A stretch of DNA of 64,000 bases, from positions 11,532,001-11,596,000 of the forward strand of contig NC_079887.1 of the NCBI RefSeq assembly GCF_029227915.1. The letters are read 5' to 3'. The DNA is from Hydractinia symbiolongicarpus (Eukaryota > Cnidaria > Hydrozoa > Anthoathecata > Hydractiniidae). Both the position numbers and the translations under genes were made by a program. The stretch's first letter is position 1. The number at the start of each line of letters is the position of its first letter. Positions 48,101 to 59,986 of this stretch are shown here, in pieces. The notes under the pieces are model-generated. The model was given only the letters and a program-made list of their open reading frames with translations, searched no databases and was not told the origin of the DNA.

Positions 48101-51100
48101 GTGAATTCTCGTTACATATAATCAAGATAGTAAGATAGTGAATTCTTGTTACTTATATTCAAGATAGTAAGATAGTGAATTCTCGTTACATATAATCAAG
48201 ATAGTAAGGTAGTGAATTCTTGTTACTTATAATCAAGATAGTAAGATAGTGAATTCTTGTTACTTATAATCAAGATAGTAAGATAGTGAATTCTTGTTAC
48301 TTATAATCAAGATAGTAAGGTAGTGAGTTCTTGTTACTTATAGTCAAGATAGTAAGATAGTGAATTCTTGTTACTTATATTCAAGATAGTAAGATAGTGA
48401 ATTCTCGTTTACATATAATCAAGATAGTAAGATAGTGAATTCTCGTTACATATAATCAAGATAGTAAGATAGTGAATTCTCGTTACATGTAATCAAGATA
48501 GTAAGATAGTGAATTCTTGTTACTTATATTCAAGATAGTAAGGTAGTGAATTCTTGTTACTTATAATCAAGTTAGTAAGATAGTGAATTCTCGTTACTTA
48601 TATTCAAGATAGTAAGGTAGTGAATTCTTGTTACTTATAATCAAGATAGTAAGATAGTGAATTCTTGTTACTTATAATCAAGATAGTAAGATAGCGAATT
48701 CTTGTTACTTATAATCAAGGTAGTAAGGTAGTGAGTTCTTGTTACTTATAGTCAAGATAGTAAGATAGTGAATTCTCGTTACATATAATCAAGATAGTAA
48801 GATAGTGAATTCTCGTTACATATAATCAAGATAGTAAGATAGTGAATTCTTGTTACTTATATTCAAGATAGTAAGATAGTGAATTCTCGTTACATATAAT
48901 CAAGATAGTAAGATAGTGAATTCTTGTTGCTTATAATCAAGATAGTAAGGTAGTGAGTTCTTGTTACTTATAATCAAGATAGTAAGATAGTGAATTCTTG
49001 TTACTTATAATCAAGATAGTAAGGTAGTGAGTTCTTGTTACTTATAGTCAAGATAGTAAGATAATGAATTCTTGTTACTTATATTCAAGATAGTAAGATA
49101 GTGAATTCTCGTTTACATATAATCAAGATAGTAAGATAGTGAATTCTCGTTACTTATAATCAAGATAGTAAGATAGTGAATTCTTGTTACTTATAATCAA
49201 GATAGTAAGATAGTGAATTCTTGTTACTTATAATCAAGATAGTAAGATAGTGAATTCTTGTTACTTATATTCAAGATAGTAAGATAGTGAATTCTCGTTT
49301 ACATATAATCAAGATAGTAAGATAGTGAATTCTCGTTACATATAATCAAGATAGTAAGATAGTGAATTCTCGTTACATATAATCAAGATAGTAAGATAGT
49401 GAATTCTTGTTACTTATATTCAAGATAGTAAGATAGTGAATTCTCGTTACATATAATCAAGATAGTAAGATAGTGAATTCTTGTTGCTTATAATCAAGAT
49501 AGTAAGGTAGTGAGTTCTTGTTACTTATAATCAAGATAGTAAGATAGTGAATTCTTGTTACTTATAATCAAGATAGTAAGGTAGTGAGTTCTTGTTACTT
49601 ATAGTCAAGATAGTAAGATAATGAATTCTTTTTACTTATATTCAAGATAGTAAGATAGTGAATTCTCGTTTACATATAATCAAGATAGTAAGATAGTGAG
49701 TTCTTGTTACTTATAATCAAGATAGTAAGATAGTGAATTCTCGTTACTTATAATCAAGATAGTAAGATAGTGAATTCTTGTTACTTATAATCAAGATAGT
49801 AAGATAGTGAATTCTTGTTACTTATAATCAAGATAGTAAGATAGTGAATTCTTGTTACTTATATTCAAGATAGTAAGATAGTGAATTCTCGTTTACATAT
49901 AATCAAGATAGTAAGATAGTGAATTCTCGTTACATATAATCAAGATAGTAAGATAGTGAATTCTCGTTACATATAATCAAGATAGTAAGATAGTGAATTC
50001 TTGTTACTTATATTCAAGATAGTAAGATAGTGAATTCTCGTTACATATAATCAAGATAGTAAGGTAGTGAATTCTTGTTACTTATAATCAAGATAGTAAG
50101 ATAGTGAATTCTTGTTACTTATAATCAAGATAGTAAGATAGTGAATTCTTGTTACTTATAATCAAGATAGTAAGATAGTGAATTCTTGTTACTTATAATC
50201 AAGATAGTAAGATAGTGAATTCTTGTTACTTATAATCAAGATAGTAAGATAGTGAATTCTTGTTACTTATAATCAAGATAGTAAGATAGTGAATTCTTGT
50301 TGCTTATAATCAAGATAGTAAGATAGTGAATTCTTGGTACATATAATCAAGATAGTAAGATAGTGAATTCTTGTTACATATAATCAAGATAGTAAGATAG
50401 TGAATTCTTGTTACTTATAATCAAGATAGTAAGGTAGTGAGTTCTTGTTACTTATAGTTGGCAGGTGGCTTATTAGCTGGTAAATACGATTTCAATATGA
50501 AAGACGAAGATCAACCAAAAGGACGATTTTTTCCTTCAGGAATTGACAAATATACAGACAAGTGGACTAAAACGTATGTATTTTAGTATCGAGGGTACTA
50601 CGTCGTATGTGTTGAAGTATCAATATTTTGTACTGGGAGTACCACATGTATCTATTGCATCACATTAGCCACGCGATGTATAATACTTTCTTTTTCACAT
50701 AGAGAGAGGGAAAGGGGAAGGAATAATACCTAAAGGAATAATAATATGTAAGAGCATAGCAGACCCAGACCCTAACCAGTTAAGGGAGGAGAAAGTGCGC
50801 CAATTTACTTTATGTTTGCAACAGTTGGACATGAAGTATAAATAATTACCAGCTTGCCACGAGTATGCGCGAGTTGAGAAATTGAATTAAGAATTTGAAG
50901 TGCAATAGACTTGATTTGAAACTTGACAACTTGAATTTGACTTGTCTGTTCGCTGTCTGCGACTGATATAAGAAGATGATAAAAAAGTATAAATTTATAT
51001 AAAATAAGGCAAAAGAAATCGTGAATATGCGTCTTCGTGCCATGCACAGTTAATTACACGTAAAAATTCATGTTCAACATAATCACCTGATGTTAAATTA

Positions 51101-51597
51101 GAAATTTATTGTTTAAAATCGTTACGGTACATACATGTAGTAACGTAGCAAACGGGTGGTATGGCTGGGTTTGTTGCGTTGCATGGTAGTCACTAGTAGA
51201 GAGAACAGAACTTGAGTTCAATATTTGGGTGAACTTGTAAAAAGAATTTAGTCCGAATGTTTTAAAGAGTACACAATTAAAATCCATACGTTTTCTGTCT
51301 AGGTATCAAGACCGATTTTGGCATTCCTCATATATCGAAGGTGTTAAGAGTGTCCAGAAAGTAATAGCAGACACATACGGCAGTGATGTAACTTTGCTTG
51401 AAGCATCCATGCGTTGGTTACATCATCATTCTAAATTGAGCGACAATGATGGGATTATACTTGGATGTTCCAAACCTGAACATTTTCAAATGAACATTGA
51501 TGCTTGTAATGGTGATGCGTTGCATCAAAATGTTGTTGACGCTTTTGATCATGCTTGGGATGGAATTAAATCTAAGTGTCCGAAGTATAATCGATGA
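42166..51597 (+). CDS. AKR7: Aldo-keto reductase family 7 (aflatoxin aldehyde reductase type), copy A, 10 exons
   Basis: Exons: 42166-42228, 43095-43156, 44353-44416, 44958-44991, 45327-45473, 45888-45937, 46042-46121, 47219-47285, 50458-50573, 51303-51597. All introns are GT..AG and all phases agree, giving 325 aa, the normal AKR7 core length without a mitochondrial leader. Catalytic tetrad by position: D38 (EIDTA), Y43, K69 (ACKANP), H103 (FYLHLPDH). Other family motifs: GLSNYASWEV, VPTVYQGMYNALTR, AGGLLAGKYDF, RWLHHHSKL, IILGCSKPEHFQMN and a C-terminal CPKYNR. AKR7 enzymes use NADPH to reduce aldehydes and dicarbonyls such as succinic semialdehyde and aflatoxin dialdehyde. Intron 8 is a 3.1 kb minisatellite. 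A second copy follows at 53746. Confidence 0.93.
43622..43816 (-). CDS. Antisense exon-like ORF in AKR7 copy A intron 2
   Basis: On minus, the ATG at 43816 (context AAAATATGGC) opens MAGGNKGCPLKKHTDYTLSK and further protein-like residues, with a possible donor (GAAG|GTAAGG) about 97 nt in. The open frame of 64 codons ends at 43622. Composition looks coded, but no partner exon was found and I do not recognise it. It may be a nested gene's first exon, a transposon piece or chance. Confidence 0.2.
   Translation of the reverse strand: MAGGNKGCPLKKHTDYTLSKYLKMCKTVSDEGKEEKANFEKRECNIKKTFRKRIDFNPCSNLGL
47383..50457. repeat. 37-bp minisatellite, about 83 units, filling AKR7 copy A intron 8
   Basis: The unit is AAGATAGTAAGATAGTGAAT plus TCTTGTTACTTATAATC, with recurring variants (TCTCGTTACATATAATC, GGTAGTGAGTTC, CTTATATTC, CTTATAGTC). 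It starts about 100 bp after the exon 8 donor and ends exactly at the exon 9 acceptor: the last unit's TTACTTATAG is the 3' splice site. Blocks of variants recur, so the array grew by segmental duplication. It has no unique spacers, hence no CRISPR character. Confidence 0.95.
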
Positions 51598-51774
51598 GCT
51601 TCGTGCGAAACCTTAAAAACTACGAGATAAGGATTCTTTCAGTAGTTCGAGTAGATATACTTTGGATAATATTCTTAACTTGTCAGGATTTTCTTCCTCA
51701 CAATTCTATTTTATAGTTTAGTATAATTTTTTTTCTCTTGTTTTTTCACACTAAACATTTGCAGCATGCTTATA

Positions 51775-52045
51775 AGTGAGTTGTATAAAGTCCTTCATTG
51801 AAGTCACGTGAGAAGTCAGTTGTATAAAGTCCTTAACTGAAGTGACGTGATAAGTCGGATGTATAAAATGCTTCACTGAAGTCACGTGATAAGTCGGATG
51901 TATAACGTCCTTCACTGAAGTCACGTGACAAGTCAGTTGTATAAAGTGTTTCACTGAAGTTACGTGATTAGTCGGTTATATAAAGTGCTCCACCGATGTC
52001 ACGTGATAAGTCAGTTGTATAAAGTGCTTCACTGAAGTCACGTAA
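51775..52045. repeat. 39-bp tandem repeat with E-box-like cores, 7 units
   Basis: The unit is AGTCAGTTGTATAAAGTGCT plus TCACTGAAGTCACGTGATA. The core recurs at exactly 39-bp steps (51805, 51844, 51883, 51922, 51961, 52000, 52039). The palindrome CACGTG is intact in four of seven (51805, 51883, 51922, 52000). It begins about 180 bp after the stop of AKR7 copy A and lies 1.7 kb before copy B. CACGTG is a bHLH-factor site in general; any regulatory use here is inference. A minus-strand open frame across it is a repeat artefact. Confidence 0.8.
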
Positions 52046-53745
52046 AGGCAAACCTCATCGCTTCAAAATTTAACATTAAAGACAATTAATTCTGATATAT
52101 ATCACACCAAAATCTCGGTGTAGGTTACGGGAAATTTAGGACCAAATATCTTATCCAGCTCGGGGATGGTGGGAATGTGCTTCTAAAGCACAATGCCAAA
52201 TGCATAATCTAAATTTCATGCCGTATAAATACAAAGTGGTTAAAAACTTATTATTTTTTTCACCTGGATCTGCAATACGTTTACTTGCACTAATTGCTCA
52301 GCCTAGTGCCACTCACAATTAATTTTTGAATACCCACAGGAACTTATTATGTGAAATGAAAAATGCTAAACAACTGTATTTGCTTTGCAGACGTATCAAT
52401 AGGCTTCATTGTAAGTCCTGTGAATGTTGGTTTATGAAAAATATACTGTATCTTTAATGCAATAAGCGCTCCACTGGATTTGTAACACATTACACGAAGT
52501 GTCCTCCGTGTGACACAGTTTACCCCTTACTGGGTGTTAACCTGGACAGAGACTTTAGGTCTTCCCGCTCCAAGCGAATATTACTTCTGGCTATCACTAC
52601 TCTCCCAAATTTTGTTATTTCATAAAAGAAACCGTTAGGTTAAAATTTATTTATGGAAAATAGGTTCCCGTTCGATAAAAGAAACCTGAACATTATTTGT
52701 TGCGACATCATATTTAACCAACATGCAATGCCTTGTATATAGCTAGTTAGGTAACTAGCTATATACTCAAGTCTTGACTGTTCACTGTTATGAGAGGTCC
52801 AAATAGCTAGCTAGCTATCTTTATTTAAAGCGACAGAATGCCTTGAAAAATCTTTTGTATAGCTAGCTACATAAAAATAATATATTTAGCTCTTGTACTT
52901 TATCACGTCATTGTTTAACAAGAAATGTGCCCCTGGAGTGCTAGCATGGTACTAGCTAGGTAGCTTAAAATCACAAAATAAATATTATCCAGATGCGACC
53001 ATCTTTCATCATCAGACATCAGAAAGACGTTTCTGTTCTTTCCTTCTCATTGTGGGGTACCTCAAATTCTTCTATATCTAATAAAAAAAAAATTTACTTA
53101 AGACTTTCTTAGTACCAACTGCGTCTCCTTCACAAGTTTCAGCGCTGGCCAATATGACGGACAACGTCGAGGAACCCTGGGTAATTTTGAAAATATGTGG
53201 TTCTGCCTTATGATTTTCAGTTTTTTGCTGCTGATATCAGCATATTTTAGCCCTCGAGTGTCACACCTCCGCATATATAGGAGTTAATTATCTTTAATAA
53301 AATGAAATGAAAATATATTACTAAAACGAAAATTTTTGTAATATATCTGACGATTCTCTTAATTGTAGTTCGTATTATGTACGTCTGAAAGAACTGTGAA
53401 ATATTTTTTACTTAATTATAAGTCGATCTTTCTGGAAGTTTTCTTGAAAGTTTTGGTAAAATTTTCTATTAAAGCAATCATCGAATTATTTTTTCTGTGA
53501 AGCCAACACTGGTAAATGTAAAAACACCTCGTGAAATTTTGTTAATCTTATCAAGGGGAAGTTAAAACATAGGACTAAGTAAGTAATTTTCACTATTTGT
53601 TGAAAAATATTTTTTTCTTGAAAATGTCCTTTCCGCACAAATCTATCTACGTATAGGGATTTTTCTCATTTTTCGTATATTTTTTATTTTAAAATATTAA
53701 CTTCAGATACAACTAGATAACTGGCGTTCGTGCAAATTTCTCAAT
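52046..53745. other. Spacer between the two AKR7 genes
   Basis: Non-coding. It contains a perfect 15-bp palindrome with a 2-bp centre at 52735-52766 (GTATATAGCTAGTTA arms) within an AGCTAGCTA-rich stretch. Fragments near 52290-52330 and 52460-52500 (GCTCAGCCTAGTGCC, AAGCGCTCCACTGGA) resemble a repeat also present in the Helitron candidate at 6.1-8.4 kb. Confidence 0.45.
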
Positions 53746-56700
53746 ATGGCTCACATTCGTCGAATACTTGGTTCTATGACTTTTGGTGGTCCAATTAATG
53801 AGGCTCAAGTAAGTCAGAGATACACCTTAACCTCAAAAATTTTTACAGAATTTTGGACAAAAATAAATGAATAAAACTTAATTGCCAACTGTAAAAAAAG
53901 AAGTTGATTAAATATTAAAAAAATGGAAAGTTGTTCAGGAATTCTTTTTTATTTTTTGGAAAAATATTTTTCTATTTCCAATATTTTTGACTAAAAGTTT
54001 TGCTAATTATGCATGGCATCATGTATTTGATCATTCGCAGTATTAAAAACATATTTTAAAACATACAAACATATTATACATATTTTATTAAAAACAAACA
54101 TATTTACGGCCCCTATGTTTTGTTGACACAAACACTAGTGGAATATTATGCTTGTATCATTTTCCCTTCTTTTTAGGCACACCAGTTGTTAAAAGAGTGG
54201 GTTAAACATGGATATGCAGAGGTGGACACTGCCATTGTGTACGTTTGAATTGTTGGAAAGTAATGTCGTAAAAATAACTGGTTTTTAAATTTTTGTTTTA
54301 TGACGTGAATGTTGACTATGGCCGGTACTTTTCATAATATTTACCCCATGTTTTAAAGGAAAGGAATTTAATTAGCTTAGGATTAGCTTTTTTCTCTTTT
54401 TTTCATCGTCAAACCCCTAAGGTGATTTTTGGGGAAACATGAAGCTATTATGCGGGTTTTTTTCGTTCTTTTCGAAGGGTGTTTAATAAATTTTCACGGG
54501 CACAAAATTATTTTTGCAGAATTCTTTTATGTCAAGAAAAAATTAAGTAGTTAGCCTTGTGGAATAGAAGTTTTTCCCCCAAGCTCGCCCTGTGCTTAGT
54601 TTCGTTGATCTGTAAACTTTGATTTTATCTAACCTGTTTTTCTTACTTAACTTTCTTAATTTTAGATATCATGAAGGCAAGTCAGAGAGGATCATGGGTA
54701 AATTACATCTATGTAGAGATCCCCAAAAGGTGTGTGCTATTGAAATACTATATGTAGAAAATTAATTTTTCAATTTTTTTGCTATACTCTTTAAATAAAT
54801 ATCTGCCGTGTTGTTAGTAGTATCGTTGTTATTGGTTTTAGATCAAGATAGCTTGCAAAGCAAACCCGAAAAAAGGTAAATAGGCACGTATGCAAGTTTT
54901 TTGAGCAATGAAGCAAGAAAAATATTTATGGAACTACATTTTGCGGGTTTTGTACCCTTTTTATACCTTATTTTATATCTTCTTTTTTTAATTGTCTATG
55001 GAAAGTACAAGATTTAGCGCGATTGTAATTGATGATAAAAGAGAGTAGTCTTGTTTCATTCGATATCCTACGATCTTTTTCCATCACTAATACATTCTTG
55101 AAACAACACTTTTTTCATTTTTCTTAATAATATATGCAACTGTTTTTAGTGCAGAAATGTCTTTTCTAAGTTCAATAGCAATTTGAAGTGATGCTTGTGG
55201 ACTTTAAATTGACTCGATTTCTTCACCGTACAAAAATGCAATTCTGAGATTGAAGTTTATGGAGTTGGATAGATGATTTTTCTGTCTTTTCCGCACACTC
55301 TTCTTTTTAGGAGTCTAATCCATACCAGCGCTTTTGTTAACACTTTTTCACGTTAGTTGAGTATCTAGTGACCTCATTTCATTCAATTTGTTTGCAGGTT
55401 TCTCGGCTGAGCAAGTCATTGATCAGCTTAACCAATCACTAGCCGCGCTGCAAGTGTCATCAGTGGACATATTTTATCTTCATCTTCCTGATCATACAAT
55501 ACCCATTGAAGAAACCTTAAAAGGCGTTCAGAAATTATATAAAGGTAAATTGAAATCAATTGTTCTCCAACTTGGTAACTATGTCAATCTTTGAAATAAT
55601 GAAGTATTGTTTTGTTTAAGTATCCAGCATGCAATTTTTTGATTGGTTGGGTTTAAATGCAAAATTGTCTAACTAAACGTTTTCTTGTTTTTGATTGGTT
55701 GAATTAGAATGCAGCATTGTCTAGCTAAAGATTTTTCTTGTTTTTGATTAATTGGATTTGAATGCAACATTGTCTAGCTAAACCTATGTTTTTGAATGGT
55801 TAAATTTAAATACAACATTATCTAGCTAAACGTTTTCCTATTTTTTTATTGATTGAATTTGAATTGCCTAGCTAAACGATTTTTTGTTGAAAAAAAAAAG
55901 TAGCACAACTGACTAATTCTAGATATATAGACATTGTCAGAAACAACAAAAAGTTGCGTCTTTGAAAGGACATTATACGCTTTTTTCTAGGTATTTCAAA
56001 ATTCTTGTTGTTATAAACCCAGCCAAATATTGTCTAAAAAGAAAAAAGATTTATATTTCTGTGTGATTTAGAAGGAAAATTTAAAGAGTTTGGATTATCT
56101 AACTTTGCATCTTGGGAAGTGGTAAGTTCGCGTACTACATCTTTGACTTTGCGAGATATTGATAATGCTCACAATGATTTCATACCAAGTGTGTTATTTT
56201 GCAAGATGTATTTGAATGTTGACACATGTGAAACACAGTAATAAATGTTTATTTAGATTGATATCTACCACATTTGTAAACAAAATGAATACGTCGTTCC
56301 AACTGTCTATCAAGGAATGTACAATGCGTTGACAAGGCGAGTATAATTCTACATTACTTGAGTTTTATTTGTACTCGAAAAGGTCAATTAGCGAAAATAA
56401 ATATTCGCGAAATTACTTAAAATGACTTCGCAAGTTTTTTGGAAAGCAAAAGGATTTTTTTAAGTTTTTTATACCTGATCTCGATAAATAGCCCTGACAA
56501 ATTAAGTACGCGGAAATGATTGTCCTCAAAAAACCTTAAAATAGTTTATCGCGAAAGAAAATCTTCGTCAAATAACATAGCTAATTTGCAAAACTTAATT
56601 CTCGTTAAATGCATTTTTACGAATTTTAATGAATAATTTTTAGAAAAGTCCACAGTTTTAACATTTGGAATTTTTTTTAGAGATATCGAAGTGGAGTTAA

Positions 56701-59700
56701 TTCCATCGTTACGTAGATATGGAATCAGGTTTTACTGTTATAATCCAGTACGTGTTTTCATACTATACGTTCCCAATGTTATTTGAAGGTTTAAATAAAC
56801 CATGTGTATGGTCAATCCTGAGAGTAAAGTTAGAATTTTATCCTAAAAACTTTGTTGGCTTCTGTCCAGACAGTAATTCTCAAAAACGTCCCCGTCTCTG
56901 ATAAACGTCCCAGTCTCTAATAATTGTCCCCGTCTCTGATAAATTTCCCCATCTCTGATAAACGCCTCCGTATTTGATAAACATCCCCTTCTCTGATAAA
57001 CGTCCCGTCTGTAATAAACGTCCCCTCTCTAATAAACACTTACTTTTATCATTCAAGCAATTTATTTGTGTTGAATTTTATATAGAAATTTATAGGTATG
57101 TGAAAATATCTTCGAATTGTTTATTTTTGATAAAAAGTCTAGTTTCCATTTAACGCCCGTTTCTAATGAACGTTCCTAAAAATATCGAAAATTAAATAAG
57201 CGCACAGAGCTTTTATTAAAGCATTTACGATAACAGAAGACTGACGTTTAAATAACTAAAATATTTTTTGAACTCAGAAGTTGGTGTCATTTTCTCCATT
57301 TTGAGTTATCTAACATATTTAAATCAAAAGGAGGAAACTTTCTACCTTCTTTTACAAAAATTAGCGAATCACTTTATTAACAACTCAAAACATCAACGCG
57401 CAGAGAATTAACGCGCAGAAAATTAACGCGCAGAAAATTAACGCGGTTGATCAAAAATATAAATATATGGAGCATAAAATTTACGCTGTTTTCTAAAAAA
57501 AAATTTTAAATTGCATGAAATAACGCAATTGATTTATTGATTTGTTAATTTACTGTAATAACGTAAAGTCTGTTCTGAAAAATTCATGAAAAATATTTCA
57601 GCTAGCAGGTGGTCTACTGACTGGAAAGTATGATTTCAGCGCCAGTGAAGAATATCAACCGAAGGGAAGATTTTTTGCATCAAATACCAAAGGATGGGCA
57701 AATGCAAGAACAAAAAGGTAAAAATATAAAAATAAATAGGTTTGTAAAGCTGGTACATTTTATCCATTTTGCAGATCGTTTATATTTTCACGTATTTCTT
57801 TTTACACCAGGTGTGGAGGAAGTTTAGGGACAAATGGGAAGTGGCGTGGGGGCAAATGGGAAGTGACGCAGGGGCAGGAGGCATTCTTAAACTTGATAGC
57901 ATAAGTTTTTTTAAGTTTTTTAATTTCTTAATTCAAGAATATTAGGACTCAAAACGTTATTAGCTGTGGAACACACAGCTAGTTTCGGCTGAAAGCTCGA
58001 ACAAAATCCTGATCTTCTGAGATTTAAGTGAAGATATGCGTATCTCGGACGCGGTTAGTAAAATTGACGTCCATCACATCCATGTAAATCTTAGTAAAAT
58101 CATTTTATTATCTTGGCTATAACTGGCGTATATATATAGCAGGCCAGCTAACGTGGTCAGTGTCAGTAGATAGCAATACAGATAGCTAGCTATTTTGTGC
58201 TTTTCTCCAAAGTTTTTCATTTAGTTTGGTATAAGTGCACTTTGTGCTATCCATCGTTGTTACTTCTTGTGTTATCTTTTACCAACCTGAAGCTAGCCAC
58301 AAAAGTAAGGAATGCCTTCTTACTTTTGTGGCTAGCTTCAGGTTTTGTGGCTAGCTTCAGCTCAGGTCAGCTATAAATCTTGCAATAATACCCTGCAAAT
58401 TTTAGCTGAAATACTCTGCTTAACAAAGTATCTTTCCATGCATCATAGTTTATAGTATTAGCTTCACAGCAACAGAATAAAATATTTTATCCCAGTGGTA
58501 TAAAGTTTCAACAGAGTTTCAATGTTTACGTTTTGACGGGATAATATAATGCAGACTATATAGAAGAAGAAAATTAACAGTCGGGGAGAACTGATAATTA
58601 GCTTGTAACAGGATAGTTAGTCGATGCTTATACGGCTATAATACGGTGGAGATCTTTTTTGCCTAAAAAAAAATAAGAAACTTGAGCCTCAGTAGCCAAA
58701 ACTGGTTTCTTATACAAAAAACAGTGTGTACAGTGTATATATTCAATCTTGTCTGTGAGAGGTAATTAATTGGCATGATATACGACAGATTGTAGCCTGT
58801 TTATTATTTTATTTGATATGAAGTTACATGGGTGTTTTTTTTTGAAAGGTCAATGTGGTTTATTGTATTGACTGCTTGACCAGTCATTGTTTAACATTAG
58901 TTTTGCAACCTTTATAGGGAAACAGATTAAGTGAAATAAAATATGTCGTCTGACAGTTTTTGCTATAGCACACCTCCGTAACTGTTTTACTGGAAGCACC
59001 CCACACTGGTTGTGCGAAATGGTTTAACTGGACTATGTGGTCAACCTAAATTGCAATGCTAACCTTTTGTTGCTTTAATGAATTTCTTATCTTCCATGCT
59101 TAATGTTTTCTTGGTGCTGCATATACTTTATTGACATAAACTAACTCCTATGCAGGGATTTTGTTTTTTTTAAAACATGCTTTTACTGGTACAACTTTTA
59201 TTAGAAACCTTATTTACTCAAAAAATGATGTAACTTTATTTCATTATATTTCAGTCTTGCGTTTGTGAGAAGGTTTAAAAAAACGATATTTAGTAATTAG
59301 TCTAGCATCACCTGTTGCAAATGCTAGGCAAGCGAGGCTTAAGTTTTTTATTGGCTTGCGATACGTCGATGATTAGAAATAGGCTTTGTGTATCCTAGAG
59401 TAACAAAAAAAACCCAGCTCAGTTTTAACATTGGTTCCACAGCTTCATAGCTGTACAGCTATCTTGTTTTAACTGTTTCAAGGTTTGGGCTAAGGCAAGC
59501 GCTGTTGCTCTGTTTCTATATGTTTTTATATAAAGAAACTGTTACCGATAACTTTGTAAGCTGGTTAAGAGAGTTTTTTCCCATCTAACTGCAGAACAAA
59601 AATAACTACTTTCCTGCATAAAGTAATTTTTTTTTTCATTTGAGCAGATGATATTCTGACAAATTGATATTCTAACAAATTTTATTTTTAGTTACATGGA

Positions 59701-59986
59701 TCGATATTGGAGGGAAAGTTACAAAGCTGGTGTCACTCATGTAAAAAAAGTTCTCAAGGAGACATACGGCAATGATGTATCTTTGCTTGAAGCATCCATG
59801 CGTTGGTTACATCATCATTCTAAATTGAACGACAATGATGGGATTATACTTGGATGTTCCAAACCTGAACATTTTCAAATGAACATTGATGCTTGTAATG
59901 GTGATGCGTTGCATCAAAATGTTGTTGACGCTTTTGATCATGCTTGGGATGGAATTAAATCTAAGTGTCCGAAGTATAATCGATGA
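53746..59986 (+). CDS. AKR7: Aldo-keto reductase family 7 (aflatoxin aldehyde reductase type), copy B, 10 exons
   Basis: Exons: 53746-53808, 54177-54238, 54666-54729, 54842-54875, 55398-55544, 56072-56121, 56257-56336, 56681-56747, 57602-57717, 59692-59986. Every exon has the same length as in copy A, and the product is again 325 aa. Tetrad D38 (EVDTA), Y43, K69 (ACKANP) and H103 are kept. Motifs include GLSNFASWEV, VPTVYQGMYNALTR, LAGGLLTGKYDF and IILGCSKPEHFQMN. Intron 7 starts with GC (AG|GCGAGT), and all other introns are GT..AG. Most exons differ clearly from copy A, but the last ~200 bp of exon 10 is nearly identical. It is an intact tandem paralogue, probably with the same reductase activity. 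Substrate preference cannot be told from sequence. Confidence 0.93.
55605..55885. repeat. Tandem repeat in AKR7 copy B intron 5, ~50-57 bp unit
   Basis: TTTTTGATTGGTTGAATT, AATGCAGCATTGTCTAGCTA and AACGTTTTCTTG recur about five times with mutations shortly after the exon 5 donor. Confidence 0.75.
56886..57050. repeat. 19-bp tandem repeat in AKR7 copy B intron 8
   Basis: CGTCCCCGTCTCTGATAAA is repeated about eight times with substitutions. A related sequence (CGCCCGTTTCTAATGAACG) lies near 57155. Confidence 0.8.
57397..57446. repeat. 16-bp tandem repeat
   Basis: AACGCGCAGAAAATTA occurs three to four times in intron 8 of AKR7 copy B. Confidence 0.8.
58284..58344. repeat. Perfect 26-bp hairpin in AKR7 copy B intron 9
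   Basis: Arms 58284-58309 and 58319-58344 are exact inverse copies (starting AACCTGAAGCTAGCCACAAA) around a 9-nt loop. Part of the right arm (TTGTGGCTAGCTTCAG) is repeated directly at 58345-58360. It could fold strongly in the pre-mRNA. Confidence 0.85.

Noticed and set aside
47383-50457. Regular direct repeats reminiscent of a CRISPR array
   Set aside because: Units are contiguous with no unique spacers, inside an intron of an animal-type gene; it is a minisatellite.
51751-51954. Minus-strand frame with repeated YHVTSVKDFI
   Set aside because: A translation of the 39-bp tandem repeat, which is open because 39 is divisible by three.
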